Position numbers and translations under genes: made by a program | The notes under the pieces: generated by a model | Databases searched by the model: none | The model's input: the letters and a program-made list of their open reading frames with translations, nothing else | What the model was told of the DNA's origin: nothing | Assembly: GCA_041183125.1 (NCBI GenBank) | Contig: JBEGMH010000089.1 | Location: 1-19,538 of the forward strand | DNA from: JADJPL01 sp041183125 | GTDB taxonomy: Bacteria > Bacteroidota > Bacteroidia > Chitinophagales > Saprospiraceae | Reading direction: 5' to 3' | Length of the DNA: 19,538 bases | In this document: piece by piece, positions 1 to 6,750 of the stretch | Layout: each line of letters begins with the position of its first letter | How positions within the stretch are numbered: position 1 is the stretch's first letter

Positions 1-668
1 ATGCCACGGGAAAACCCGTGGTTTTGGTGTTGATGAGCGGGAGCGCAGTGGCCATACCCTGGGAAGACCGCCATCTGCCGGCCATCGTGCAGGCCTGGTA
101 TGGCGGCCAAAGCGCGGGTACTGCCGTTGCAGACGTGCTCTTTGGCGACTACAACCCGGCGGGGCGGCTGCCCGTCACGGTCTATGAAAAAGACGAAGAC
201 CTGCCCGATTTCAAGGACTACGGGATGGAGGGGCGCACGTACCGCTATTTCCGTGGCCGGCCGTTGTACCCCTTCGGATTTGGGCTGAGCTACACGGAAT
301 TTCGGTACCGCAGGCTGCGCCTGTTGTCAGAAGGACGGGCGGGCGAGGCGCTGCGCGTCCGGGTGCAGGTCGAGAACGTCGGCGGGGTGGCCGGGGAAGA
401 AGTGGCGCAGGTCTATTTGGCGTACCCCGGTCTGCCGGGGCATGCCCCCATTCGCGCCCTGAAAGGCTTTGGGCGCTTCCGCCTGGAGCCGGGGGAGAGC
501 AGGGAACTCGAATTCAGCCTTTTGCCGGGGCAGTGGGCGCTGCCGGACGAGCAGGGGAACACGTTTCATCCCAGCGGAAAAGTTCAGGTCGCGGTGGGGG
601 GCGGGCAGCCCCATGTGGGGCGTCCCACCACGTCCAACAGTCTGCTTGTGCGCGGTAAACTCCGCTAA
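1..668 (+). CDS. Glycoside hydrolase family 3 protein, C-terminal part (5' end outside the window)
   Basis: This is the 3' end of a family 3 glycoside hydrolase, a beta-glucosidase or beta-xylosidase that removes sugars from oligosaccharide ends. The frame is already open at base 3 and reads ATGKPVVLVLMSGSAV, a typical stretch of the GH3 C-terminal sandwich domain, so the GTG at 18 is not a true start. About 221 residues are visible. AWYGGQSAGTAVADVLFGDY and NPAGRLPVTVY are GH3 signatures, and GMEGRTYRYF followed by YPFGFGLSYT resembles the xylan beta-1,4-xylosidase branch. From about visible residue 115 a fibronectin III-like domain follows (VQVENVGGVAGEEVAQVYL, then LKGFGRFRLEPGES). The N-terminal TIM barrel with the catalytic aspartate lies outside. 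Substrate is inferred only from the RTYRYF motif. The family call is firm. Confidence 0.93.
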   Translation, partial: ATGKPVVLVLMSGSAVAIPWEDRHLPAIVQAWYGGQSAGTAVADVLFGDYNPAGRLPVTVYEKDEDLPDFKDYGMEGRTYRYFRGRPLYPFGFGLSYTEFRYRRLRLLSEGRAGEALRVRVQVENVGGVAGEEVAQVYLAYPGLPGHAPIRALKGFGRFRLEPGESRELEFSLLPGQWALPDEQGNTFHPSGKVQVAVGGGQPHVGRPTTSNSLLVRGKLR

Positions 669-1018
669 TTCCACAACGTGCCGTCTAATCCGAGCACCGT
701 GCCCATCCAGAGCGCGACCACATAGATAAAAAAGCCCAGGATGTAGAGCAGGCCCTTGTTCCAACCCGCTGCAAACAGCAAGTGCCGGACGTAGAAACTG
801 GCAACCGCCCCTGCCGCCCCCGCCACGGGGACGATGACCAGCGGCCGGACCATCCAGAACCTTCCCCAGGCCGGGTCGGGGTCGTTGACCCCCAGAAGGA
901 ACAAAACAATCAGAATCAAAGCAATGGTCGCGCCCACTAACATCGGGCCTTTCAGTACGCTCAAGCTGACCATCGGCAGCGCTACTGGATTTTCTGGTTT
1001 CATCTGCATTTTTTCCAT
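665..1018 (-). CDS. Small three-helix membrane protein (of the type often labelled 'potassium transporter KefB')
   Basis: This small integral membrane protein has about 117 residues and three hydrophobic segments, at about residues 20-42, 53-77 and 87-108, ending in the motif LWMGTVLGLDGTLWN. I recall short Bacteroidota proteins with this tail, often labelled potassium transporter KefB. They are far too short to be the real KefB antiporter, so the label should not be trusted, and the function is unknown. The frame is open upstream to 1168, but that extension is basic and low in complexity. I chose the ATG at 1018; alternatives are 1045 and 1003. The stop TAG lies on the stop TAA of the convergent GH3 gene, sharing four bases. 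Two operator-like repeats lie 94-193 bases upstream. The gene is fairly sure, the exact start is not. Confidence 0.78.
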   Translation of the reverse strand: MEKMQMKPENPVALPMVSLSVLKGPMLVGATIALILIVLFLLGVNDPDPAWGRFWMVRPLVIVPVAGAAGAVASFYVRHLLFAAGWNKGLLYILGFFIYVVALWMGTVLGLDGTLWN

Positions 1019-1111
1019 TTGATGACGGGTTGAGATGGGTGCCATCGAGGGTGGAAAAGGGTTTTTCCCCTCCTCAACGCCCCCTTGGAACCCATTTTTT
1101 GATTTATTTTT

Positions 1112-1138
1112 AAAGTACTTTAAAAAACAAAGTATTTG
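1112..1138 (-). promoter_or_regulatory. Operator-like repeat, copy 1
   Basis: The palindrome AAAGTACTTT (1112-1121) is followed after six bases by CAAAGTATTTG (1128-1138). The palindrome extends to a perfect 20 bp at 1107-1126. The same arrangement recurs 73 bases on, upstream of the small membrane protein gene, so a repressor or activator site is likely. The regulator is unknown. PadR-type or other winged-helix factors are possible but not shown by the sequence. Confidence 0.5.
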
Positions 1139-1184
1139 AACAAAAAAAATTCGAGGGGGAAGTCGCAAGGTCTTTTTTAATTCA

Positions 1185-1211
1185 AAAGTACTTTGTGATG
1201 CAAAGTTAAGG
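1185..1211 (-). promoter_or_regulatory. Operator-like repeat, copy 2
   Basis: This is a second AAAGTACTTT (1185-1194), again followed after exactly six bases by CAAAGT (1201-1206). The ten palindromic bases and the next block of six match copy 1, while the six bases between them differ (GTGATG here, AAAAAA there). Conserved boxes with a free spacer fit a protein-binding site better than a chance repeat. Confidence 0.5.
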
Positions 1212-1323
1212 GAATTTGGTGAAATTCCAAGTCAGGGGGAAGATTTTATCCAATTTATCGGGAAAAGTTGGGGGATTGCTTTTAAGAGCCTTTATGTGGG
1301 TTGATGACGCTTCTTTTGGAACG

Positions 1324-1350
1324 GAGGGGAGGTTTATAAAAAGTCCCCTC
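1324..1350 (-). terminator. Weak hairpin at the end of the response regulator gene
   Basis: Arms of seven bases, GAGGGGA (1324-1330) and TCCCCTC (1344-1350), pair around a 13-base AT-rich loop. One arm touches the TGA stop codon of the response regulator. No run of T follows on the minus strand, so intrinsic termination is doubtful. Confidence 0.3.
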
Positions 1351-2053
1351 AGCACACAAACTGGTACCCGACCCCTTTCAGCGTGATGATTTGGATATCG
1401 GGGTCTTCTTTGAAATACTCCCGCAGCCGGGCGATATAGACGTCGAGGTTGCGGGAGTTGAAGAAGGAGTCGTCGCCCCAGATTTTCTGCAGGATGTACT
1501 TCCGTTCCACGGTGAAGTTGCGGTGCTGGACGAGGATTTTCAGCAGTTCGGCCTCGCGGTAGGAGAGTTTCTGGACTTGGTTGCCCAGGCGGAGCTCGTA
1601 TTTGCGCGGGTCGTATTCGAACCGGCCGAGCCGCAGGGGGCCGTCGTCGGCAGTGGGGGGGGATTGTTGTTGGCCGGCGAGTTGGAGCAGGTTGTGTACC
1701 CGGGCGATGAGTTCCTCCATGCTGAAGGGTTTGCGCAGGTAGTCGTTGCCCCCGGAGTGGAACCCTTTGAGCACGTCTTCCGTTTGGGTTTTTGCCGTCA
1801 CGAAGATGATGGGCAGTTGCGGGTAGCGCTGTCGGAGCAGGGTGCCTAGTTCGTAGCCGTCTTTGTGGGGCAGCATGACGTCGAGGATGCAGAGGTCGGG
1901 CACGAATTCGGCGGCGGCATCCGCAACGGCGGCCCCGTCGTCCACCATACGGACGATGAAGTCGCGGGACTCCAGGCTCTCTTTGACGATTTTTCCCAGG
2001 AAGGGTTCGTCTTCTACGTAGAGTATCTTGGGTTTGGGCATACGACCGGTCAT
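1349..2053 (-). CDS. OmpR/PhoB-family DNA-binding response regulator
   Basis: This is a cytoplasmic transcription factor of 234 residues, phosphorylated by the kinase encoded just upstream. The receiver domain (about 7-125) has the acidic pair E15 and D16, the phospho-acceptor D58 in ILDVMLP, T86 in FVTA and K108 in RKPF, so all catalytic residues are present. A winged-helix DNA-binding domain fills residues 138-234, with LSYREAELLKILVQH, the recognition part NLDVYIARLREYF and the final KGVGYQF wing. The ATG at 2053 overlaps the kinase stop as ATGA, which favours this start over the in-frame ATG at 2041 and implies coupled translation. The pair resembles the Bacteroides RprXY type in domain plan. 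The target genes are unknown; the divergent GLPGLI gene is a natural candidate. Confidence 0.95.
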   Translation of the reverse strand: MTGRMPKPKILYVEDEPFLGKIVKESLESRDFIVRMVDDGAAVADAAAEFVPDLCILDVMLPHKDGYELGTLLRQRYPQLPIIFVTAKTQTEDVLKGFHSGGNDYLRKPFSMEELIARVHNLLQLAGQQQSPPTADDGPLRLGRFEYDPRKYELRLGNQVQKLSYREAELLKILVQHRNFTVERKYILQKIWGDDSFFNSRNLDVYIARLREYFKEDPDIQIITLKGVGYQFVC

Positions 2054-3516
2054 TTTGAAGGCTGTGTTTTGGGCAACGTCACGGTGAACAGGCTACCTTG
2101 TCCTGCCTGGCTGCTCACTTCGATGCTCCCGGAATGGCGGCGCAGCACTTCGGCCACATAGCTCAGCCCCAGGCCGTAGCCCTTGGTGTTGTGCTGTTGC
2201 CCTTCCTGCGGAACGCGGAAGAACTGTTCGAAGATTTTTTTCTGGTATTCTTCGGGGATACCCACGCCGTTATCTTGTACGGACAAGAGCACCTGCTCGT
2301 TGGCTTGTCGCAGGGAAATTTGTATTTCCGGATGGGAGGGGCTGTATTTCAGGGCATTATCCAATAAGTTGTACACGACATTGGTGAGGTGTACGGAGTC
2401 GCCTTCCACGAAGAAGTCGCCTTCGCCCACGTGCAGGGCCACCCGCGCGTGGGCGCGTTCGAACTGCAGGCCCATGGATTGCATCACTTTTTCCAGGGTC
2501 TTTTTCACATCGAAGCGCTCGGTGTGCATTTGAAGCGCGTTGTTTTCGAACATGGACATTTTGAGGACCCGGTCCACCAGGATGGATAAGCGCTGCAGCT
2601 CGTGCTGGGAGATGTTGAGGTATTCCCGTGTCCGTTCCGGGTTGTTGATGCCCTGAAAATTTTGCAGGGCTTCCAGGGCTACGCTGACGGTGGCGATGGG
2701 CGTCTTGAGCTCGTGGGTGATGTTGCTGATGAAATCGTTTTTGAGCAGGGCTAGTTTCTGTTGTTGGCGCAGGCTCCTGAAAATGGTGTTGAACGAAACG
2801 CTGGTGATGCCCAACAAGAAGAAGGCGAACAGTAGGTTGGGGGCGATGCGTGTGAACAAATACCCCTCGTAACTGGAAAAGGAGACGAGGTAGAGATGGA
2901 TGGGTGGAAACCCACCGGAGTGGTAGGTGACGATGCCCGGGTCGCTTTCGATGTCCGGGACGGTATCGTGCCGGCTGAGGGCGAAGGGGAAGGACAGGTG
3001 GGCCCGGTCCATATCTTCCTGCAGGCTGTTGCGCAAGGTTTCGATGTGCAGGGTATCTTTTTTGTTGAAAAAACCTACCATAGCGCCATCTTCCGACGCT
3101 TTCCCCTTGAAGGTGTTCACGTTATTGATGAAAAAGCGCTTGCGCCGCTCCAAGCGTGCTTCCCGTTGCCGGACGTGGTGCGGGAAACTCTTTTTATCGC
3201 GGTTTTCCATACTGCCGGTGTCATGGCCGACGGCGACGACCTGGACGACGGGCTTGTCGTCGGCTTTGGGCGTGTCGGGCCGGTCGATGAGTATCGTCGC
3301 CCGCCGGACCATGGAGTCGCGCATGGCTATCCAGTTCTCGCGGAACAGGGAATCTTGCAGGTTGCGGATATTTTGGGTGAACAGGTTGTCGAGGTCGGCT
3401 TCGAGGAGTTCTTTTTGCTCGCGGTAGACGCTGCGCAGCCAGTACGCCTGGAACAAGACGAGCAGCCCCAGGCTCAGCCCCATCAATAAACGGTACACGT
3501 AGGTTTTTTGCTGCAT
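2050..3516 (-). CDS. Membrane sensor histidine kinase
   Basis: This 488-residue inner-membrane kinase senses an unknown periplasmic signal and phosphorylates the regulator at 1349-2053. Transmembrane helices lie at about 9-27 and 224-246 and enclose a periplasmic domain of nearly 200 residues that I do not recognise. The cytoplasmic part has a dimerisation and phosphotransfer helix with H268 in THELKTP, then the ATPase domain with DNALKYS (N387), the G1 box DNGVGIP (D415) and the G2 box GYGLGL (446-451). It has no HAMP or PAS domain. The frame extends to 3543 only through a TTG codon that falls inside the TAATTTTG promoter box, so the ATG at 3516 is the start. The stop overlaps the next ATG by four bases, making a two-gene operon. 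Confidence 0.95.
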   Translation of the reverse strand: MQQKTYVYRLLMGLSLGLLVLFQAYWLRSVYREQKELLEADLDNLFTQNIRNLQDSLFRENWIAMRDSMVRRATILIDRPDTPKADDKPVVQVVAVGHDTGSMENRDKKSFPHHVRQREARLERRKRFFINNVNTFKGKASEDGAMVGFFNKKDTLHIETLRNSLQEDMDRAHLSFPFALSRHDTVPDIESDPGIVTYHSGGFPPIHLYLVSFSSYEGYLFTRIAPNLLFAFFLLGITSVSFNTIFRSLRQQQKLALLKNDFISNITHELKTPIATVSVALEALQNFQGINNPERTREYLNISQHELQRLSILVDRVLKMSMFENNALQMHTERFDVKKTLEKVMQSMGLQFERAHARVALHVGEGDFFVEGDSVHLTNVVYNLLDNALKYSPSHPEIQISLRQANEQVLLSVQDNGVGIPEEYQKKIFEQFFRVPQEGQQHNTKGYGLGLSYVAEVLRRHSGSIEVSSQAGQGSLFTVTLPKTQPSK

Positions 3517-3540
3517 ATTGGTCGTTCTAAAGGAACCGCA

Positions 3541-3548
3541 CAAAATTA
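3541..3548 (-). promoter_or_regulatory. -7 box of the kinase-regulator operon
   Basis: On the minus strand the bases read TAATTTTG, an exact fit to the Bacteroidota -7 consensus TAnnTTTG. It ends 24 bases before the ATG at 3516, which is a normal short leader. A convincing TTG -33 box is not seen at the usual distance. Confidence 0.5.
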
Positions 3549-3635
3549 CGTGCTGTTATCGTATGGTAGGGGGTTTATTAACCTTTATTAACCATATTTC
3601 TAGGTCGTTTAACTTCCTGGCTCGGATTGCAGGCG

Positions 3636-3643
3636 TAGATTTG
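3636..3643 (+). promoter_or_regulatory. -7 box of the GLPGLI gene
   Basis: TAGATTTG fits the Bacteroidota -7 consensus TAnnTTTG and lies 21 bases before the ATG at 3665. The -33 region is weak. Together with the box at 3541-3548 it makes a divergent promoter pair inside a 148-base spacer. Confidence 0.5.
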
Positions 3644-3664
3644 CACTATTAAAAACCAAAGAGA

Positions 3665-4465
3665 ATGAAAACAAAAAGCGCATTGCTGTTTATGGCGTGG
3701 TTGCCGCTGGCGGTCTTCGCCCAAAACAACGAAGGGGTAATCGTTTATTCACAAACGATCAACATGCACCGCAACCTGCCCAATGAGCAGATGAAACAAT
3801 ACGTGCCCGAGTTCCAGACCTTCGAGTCGGAACTGTTCTTCAAGCCTACGGCTACCTTGTACAAGCCCAAAAAATCAGACCAGCCCCAGGAGGTACAGGC
3901 CGGTGGCAGCGAATGGAGCGGTATGCGCATGATGATGTCGCGCCGCAGGGACAACACGGTCGTGTACCGCGACCTGGCCAACAGCAAACACATCGAATAC
4001 ACCGTGTTCATGGACAAAGAGTTCCTGATCGAAGGGGCTGATCCCGCCAATTCCAGCAACTGGAAAATCAGCGGCAAGCAAAAAATGATCGCCGGCTACC
4101 CCTGTATGTCGGCTACCCGATCGGATTCCGCGATGGGCCGGCCCCGCGAAATCACCGCCTGGTTCGCCCCCACGATCCCCGTCCACTCCGGACCGCAGGC
4201 GTTCGGCGGCCTCCCGGGCATGATCCTGGAAATGGACACGAACCAGGGCCAGGTCGTCATCACCGCTAAGTCTATCGAGATGAAAAAACTGGAAGACGGC
4301 CTCCTCGTCGCCCCGGACAAAGGCAAGAAAGTGACCCGCGAGGAATACCGCAAAATCGTGGATGAGCGCATGAAGGAAATGAGGGAGCAGTTCCGCGGCG
4401 GTATGCCCGGCGGCGGAGGCCCCGGCACCCGCACCGTGATCATCAGCAACGGCGGCAACGGGTAA
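3665..4465 (+). CDS. GLPGLI family secreted protein
   Basis: This exported protein of 266 residues has a signal peptide at about 1-19, cleaved after AVFA. The family signature is at residues 180-190, FGGLPGMILEM, a variant of the GLPGLI motif that names the family (TIGR01200, Porph_ging). The upstream part fits too: EGVIVYS near the mature N-terminus, an SSNWKISGKQKMIAGYPCMSA segment split around residue 140, and ITAWFAPTIPVHSGP. The biochemical role of the family is not established; members sit in the periplasm or outer envelope of Bacteroidota. The C-terminus ends in a glycine-rich tail with GGMPGGGGPGTRT. The gene is divergent from the kinase operon across 148 bases, which suggests shared control. 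The gene and family are sure, the function is not known. Confidence 0.95.
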   Translation: MKTKSALLFMAWLPLAVFAQNNEGVIVYSQTINMHRNLPNEQMKQYVPEFQTFESELFFKPTATLYKPKKSDQPQEVQAGGSEWSGMRMMMSRRRDNTVVYRDLANSKHIEYTVFMDKEFLIEGADPANSSNWKISGKQKMIAGYPCMSATRSDSAMGRPREITAWFAPTIPVHSGPQAFGGLPGMILEMDTNQGQVVITAKSIEMKKLEDGLLVAPDKGKKVTREEYRKIVDERMKEMREQFRGGMPGGGGPGTRTVIISNGGNG

Positions 4466-4500
4466 ATACCCCTCTGTTCCTCCCAATACAGGGAACGGTT

Positions 4501-4566
4501 CTTTTGCCCGACACCACCGAAAAACGCGTTGGATGTTGTCAAAAGACCCTCTTTTGTCCGATGCCA
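4501..4566 (+). repeat. Imperfect direct repeat pair, 16 bases, period 50
   Basis: CTTTTGCCCGACACCA (4501-4516) recurs as CTTTTGTCCGATGCCA (4551-4566), with 13 of 16 bases identical. The pair sits between the GLPGLI stop and the long inverted repeat. It may be a duplicated regulatory site or a remnant of local duplication; no function can be assigned. Confidence 0.4.
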
Positions 4567-4580
4567 ATAAAAAGTATTTT

Positions 4581-4639
4581 GAATAAACCTTCTTTTGTTT
4601 TGTTTTACTTTGAAAAACAAAACAAAAGAAGGTTTATTC
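4581..4639. terminator. Perfect 26-bp inverted repeat, probable terminator of the GLPGLI gene
   Basis: Bases 4581-4606 and 4614-4639 are exact reverse complements around the seven-base loop ACTTTGA. The arms begin GAATAAACCTTCTTTTG and end in runs of T and A. Downstream comes the T-rich GTTATTTTATCTTTTT. Position after the GLPGLI stop fits a terminator, but the stem is much longer and more AT-rich than ordinary intrinsic terminators, so an RNase III-type hairpin or a small repeat element is also possible. Confidence 0.5.
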
Positions 4640-4652
4640 GTTATTTTATCTT

Positions 4653-4684
4653 TTTGGCATTTTAAAAAAAATCCCCTATATTTT
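4653..4684 (+). promoter_or_regulatory. Promoter of the type IX-secreted protein gene
   Basis: TTTG (4653-4656), 20 bases, then TATATTTT (4677-4684) is a good match to the Bacteroidota -33 and -7 layout, with the last G of TAnnTTTG replaced by T. The predicted transcript start is only about 5-8 bases before the GTG at 4696, so the message would be almost leaderless. Confidence 0.45.
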
Positions 4685-4695
4685 CGAAAAAACCA

Positions 4696-6750
4696 GTGTT
4701 CAGAGGTATTCTTCTTTTTTCCCTGCTATTGCCCTGCGCCATAAGCGCCCAAATCAGCATCGTGAGCGGCTGCACGGGCAGTATCGGGGCCAATGTTTTC
4801 CAAAAAGGCGACTTTGGCACCGGCTTCGCCAATATCCTGCCTGTGGACCCCAAGCTGGCCCCGGGCTATGTCTATCAGTTCAACCCGCCGCCCAACGACG
4901 GATTCTATACCATCACCAACAACACCTCAACCTGGGGCTCTTTTGCCCAAACGTCGTGGATAAAAAGGGGCGACAACAGCCTGGATCCCTACGGGTACTT
5001 CATGGTGGTCAACGCAAGCCTGCAGCCAGGGCTCTTTTACCTCGATACGGTGGAGGTGTGCGGCAACACCAACTACCTGTTCAGCGCCGACGTCATCTCC
5101 ATGAACCTGCCGGCGGTCAGCGCGGGCTTCATCCGGCCCAATATCTCCTTTTTGGTGGACGGCAAAGAGGTCTATTCCTCCGGCAATGTGCCTATAGATG
5201 GCCAGTGGCACTCCTACGGGTTTGCGCTGCGCACCGCGCCGGGCGCCAACAAACTGGTGCTCGCCCTGCGCAACAACGCTCCGGGTGGCAACGGCAACGA
5301 CCTGGGGCTCGACAACATCGCCTTCCGGCCCTGCGGCCCCAAAATAAGCGCCCGGGACACCATCCTGTACCGCCGCGACTCCACCGCCTTCCTCTCGGCA
5401 CAGGTGCAGGACTCCGTGTACGCCGACCCGCGCTACCAATGGCAGGTCAGCACCGACGACGGGCTGACCTGGAAAGACGTGCCGGGGGCAAACGATACGA
5501 CACTGGCAGTGCCCAAAGCCAAACACGGCACGCGCTACCGCATCCTGGTCGGCGACGGGCCTGCCCAGTTGGGCAACCCCTCCTGCCGGGTGGAATCGAA
5601 AAGTATCCTGGTGCGGGAAGACGCCTACCGGGACACGTTCCGCGTCGCGATCTGCCCGGGCGGTTCGTACGAAGCCTTTGGAAAACAACTGCGCGAGCCG
5701 GGCGAGTACGAGTTCTTTTTTCCCTCTAATTTTCAAGGCGACCGCATCGTGACCATCTATGTACGCATAGAAGACCTGAGCGGGTTCCGCATCGCAGGCC
5801 CGGAAAAGCTTTGTCGGGGCGATACGGTAACGCTGCGGGCGGGCGCTTTCGGGTCGGTCGTCTGGTCCACAGGGGAAGTCGGCGAATCCATACGGGTGAC
5901 GCGGCCCGGGACGTACAGCGTCGCAGTGACCTCTGTATTCGGCTGCTCGGCCTCCGATACGCTGGAACTGGCAGAAGTCGCCCTGGAAGCGCGGGCAGAG
6001 GCGCAAGCGCCCTCCTGCCGGGATGCGCGGGACGGGAAGATTCTATTCAGCAGCGTTTCAGGAGGTACTCCACCGTACCGCTTTGGGGTTGCGGGTGCTG
6101 CGATGGGTATGGTGCCGGAACTGTCCGGCCTTGGCCCCGGCCTTTACCGGGCGAGGGTGGAGGAAGCGGGCGGGTGTGCCCGGGAGTTGCCGCTGTCGCT
6201 GGATAACCCGGCGATTTTTGCGTTGGCCGATACGGATACCCTGTTTACGATTGCATTAGGGGAGCGCATTCGGCTTTCTGCTGGTTCGGATCAGGCGATT
6301 GTGGCGTACTTCTGGTCGCCGGAGGCCCTGGTGAGCTGTGTGGATTGCCCCGACCCCTTTGTCTCGCCGGACTCATCGGCTACTTTTGTGCTCAAGGCGT
6401 ACAACGGCGCCGGCTGTACCGCTACGAAAACGGTGCGGGTACAGGTAGTGCCTGTCCGCAAGGTATATGCCCCCACTGCTTTTTCCCCGAACGGCGATGG
6501 CGTCAACGATGAATTTTCCCTGTTGTTGGGGCGGGGCGTACTGCGGGTGCTGTCGTTTCAGGTATATGACCGGCAGGGGGGCATGGTATTTGGCGCGGTA
6601 GATGCAGCGCCCGGCTCGCCGTCCTTGTCCTGGGACGGCAGGCTGGGGCAGGCTGCATTGCCTGCCCGAACCTACGTCTGGACGGCCATGCTCCGGTTCA
6701 CGGATGGAACGACGGAGCGGCTGAGCGGGGAAGTGGTGTTAATTCGCTGA
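4696..6750 (+). CDS. Type IX-secreted multidomain protein with type B (gliding-type) C-terminal sorting domain
   Basis: This secreted or surface-attached protein has 684 residues. A signal peptide occupies about 1-18 (cleaved after AISA). Residues 22-215 form a domain with GDFGTGFANI, APGYVYQFNPPPNDG and MVVNASLQPGLFY, a beta-sandwich arrangement common at the start of large Saprospiraceae secreted proteins. An Ig-like stretch follows at about 245-295 (YQWQVSTDDGLTW), then STGEVGESIRVTRPGTYSV, a SprB-like repeat at about 436-500 (GGTPPYRFGVAG, GLGPGLYRARV) and a SPDSSATFVLKAYNGAGC module. Residues 591-684, from YAPTAFSPNGDGVNDEF on, are a type B sorting domain for the type IX secretion system (TIGR04131). 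The frame is closed upstream at 4663, so GTG 4696 is the only usable start. The 3' end overlaps the convergent transporter by 12 bases. Its binding target is unknown. Confidence 0.92.
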   Translation: MFRGILLFSLLLPCAISAQISIVSGCTGSIGANVFQKGDFGTGFANILPVDPKLAPGYVYQFNPPPNDGFYTITNNTSTWGSFAQTSWIKRGDNSLDPYGYFMVVNASLQPGLFYLDTVEVCGNTNYLFSADVISMNLPAVSAGFIRPNISFLVDGKEVYSSGNVPIDGQWHSYGFALRTAPGANKLVLALRNNAPGGNGNDLGLDNIAFRPCGPKISARDTILYRRDSTAFLSAQVQDSVYADPRYQWQVSTDDGLTWKDVPGANDTTLAVPKAKHGTRYRILVGDGPAQLGNPSCRVESKSILVREDAYRDTFRVAICPGGSYEAFGKQLREPGEYEFFFPSNFQGDRIVTIYVRIEDLSGFRIAGPEKLCRGDTVTLRAGAFGSVVWSTGEVGESIRVTRPGTYSVAVTSVFGCSASDTLELAEVALEARAEAQAPSCRDARDGKILFSSVSGGTPPYRFGVAGAAMGMVPELSGLGPGLYRARVEEAGGCARELPLSLDNPAIFALADTDTLFTIALGERIRLSAGSDQAIVAYFWSPEALVSCVDCPDPFVSPDSSATFVLKAYNGAGCTATKTVRVQVVPVRKVYAPTAFSPNGDGVNDEFSLLLGRGVLRVLSFQVYDRQGGMVFGAVDAAPGSPSLSWDGRLGQAALPARTYVWTAMLRFTDGTTERLSGEVVLIR

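Larger units (their letters stand above)
1019..1348. other. Intergenic spacer, about 330 bases
   Basis: This spacer lies between the start of the small membrane protein gene and the end of the response regulator gene, both on the minus strand. It holds two operator-like repeats (1112-1138 and 1185-1211), a weak hairpin overlapping the response regulator stop, and AT-rich sequence. I see no credible gene in it on either strand. Confidence 0.6.

Noticed and set aside
327..764. Minus-strand frame of 145 codons over the GH3 end
   Set aside because: It lies antisense to the GH3 coding sequence, has no recognisable motif and owes its length to high GC content.
1302..1320. CGCTTCTTTTGG shared with the spacer near 18255
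   Set aside because: A twelve- to thirteen-base match between two places in a window of this size is expected by chance.
4927..6006. Minus-strand frame of 359 codons
   Set aside because: Antisense to the type IX-secreted protein gene, whose domains and sorting signal are unmistakable.
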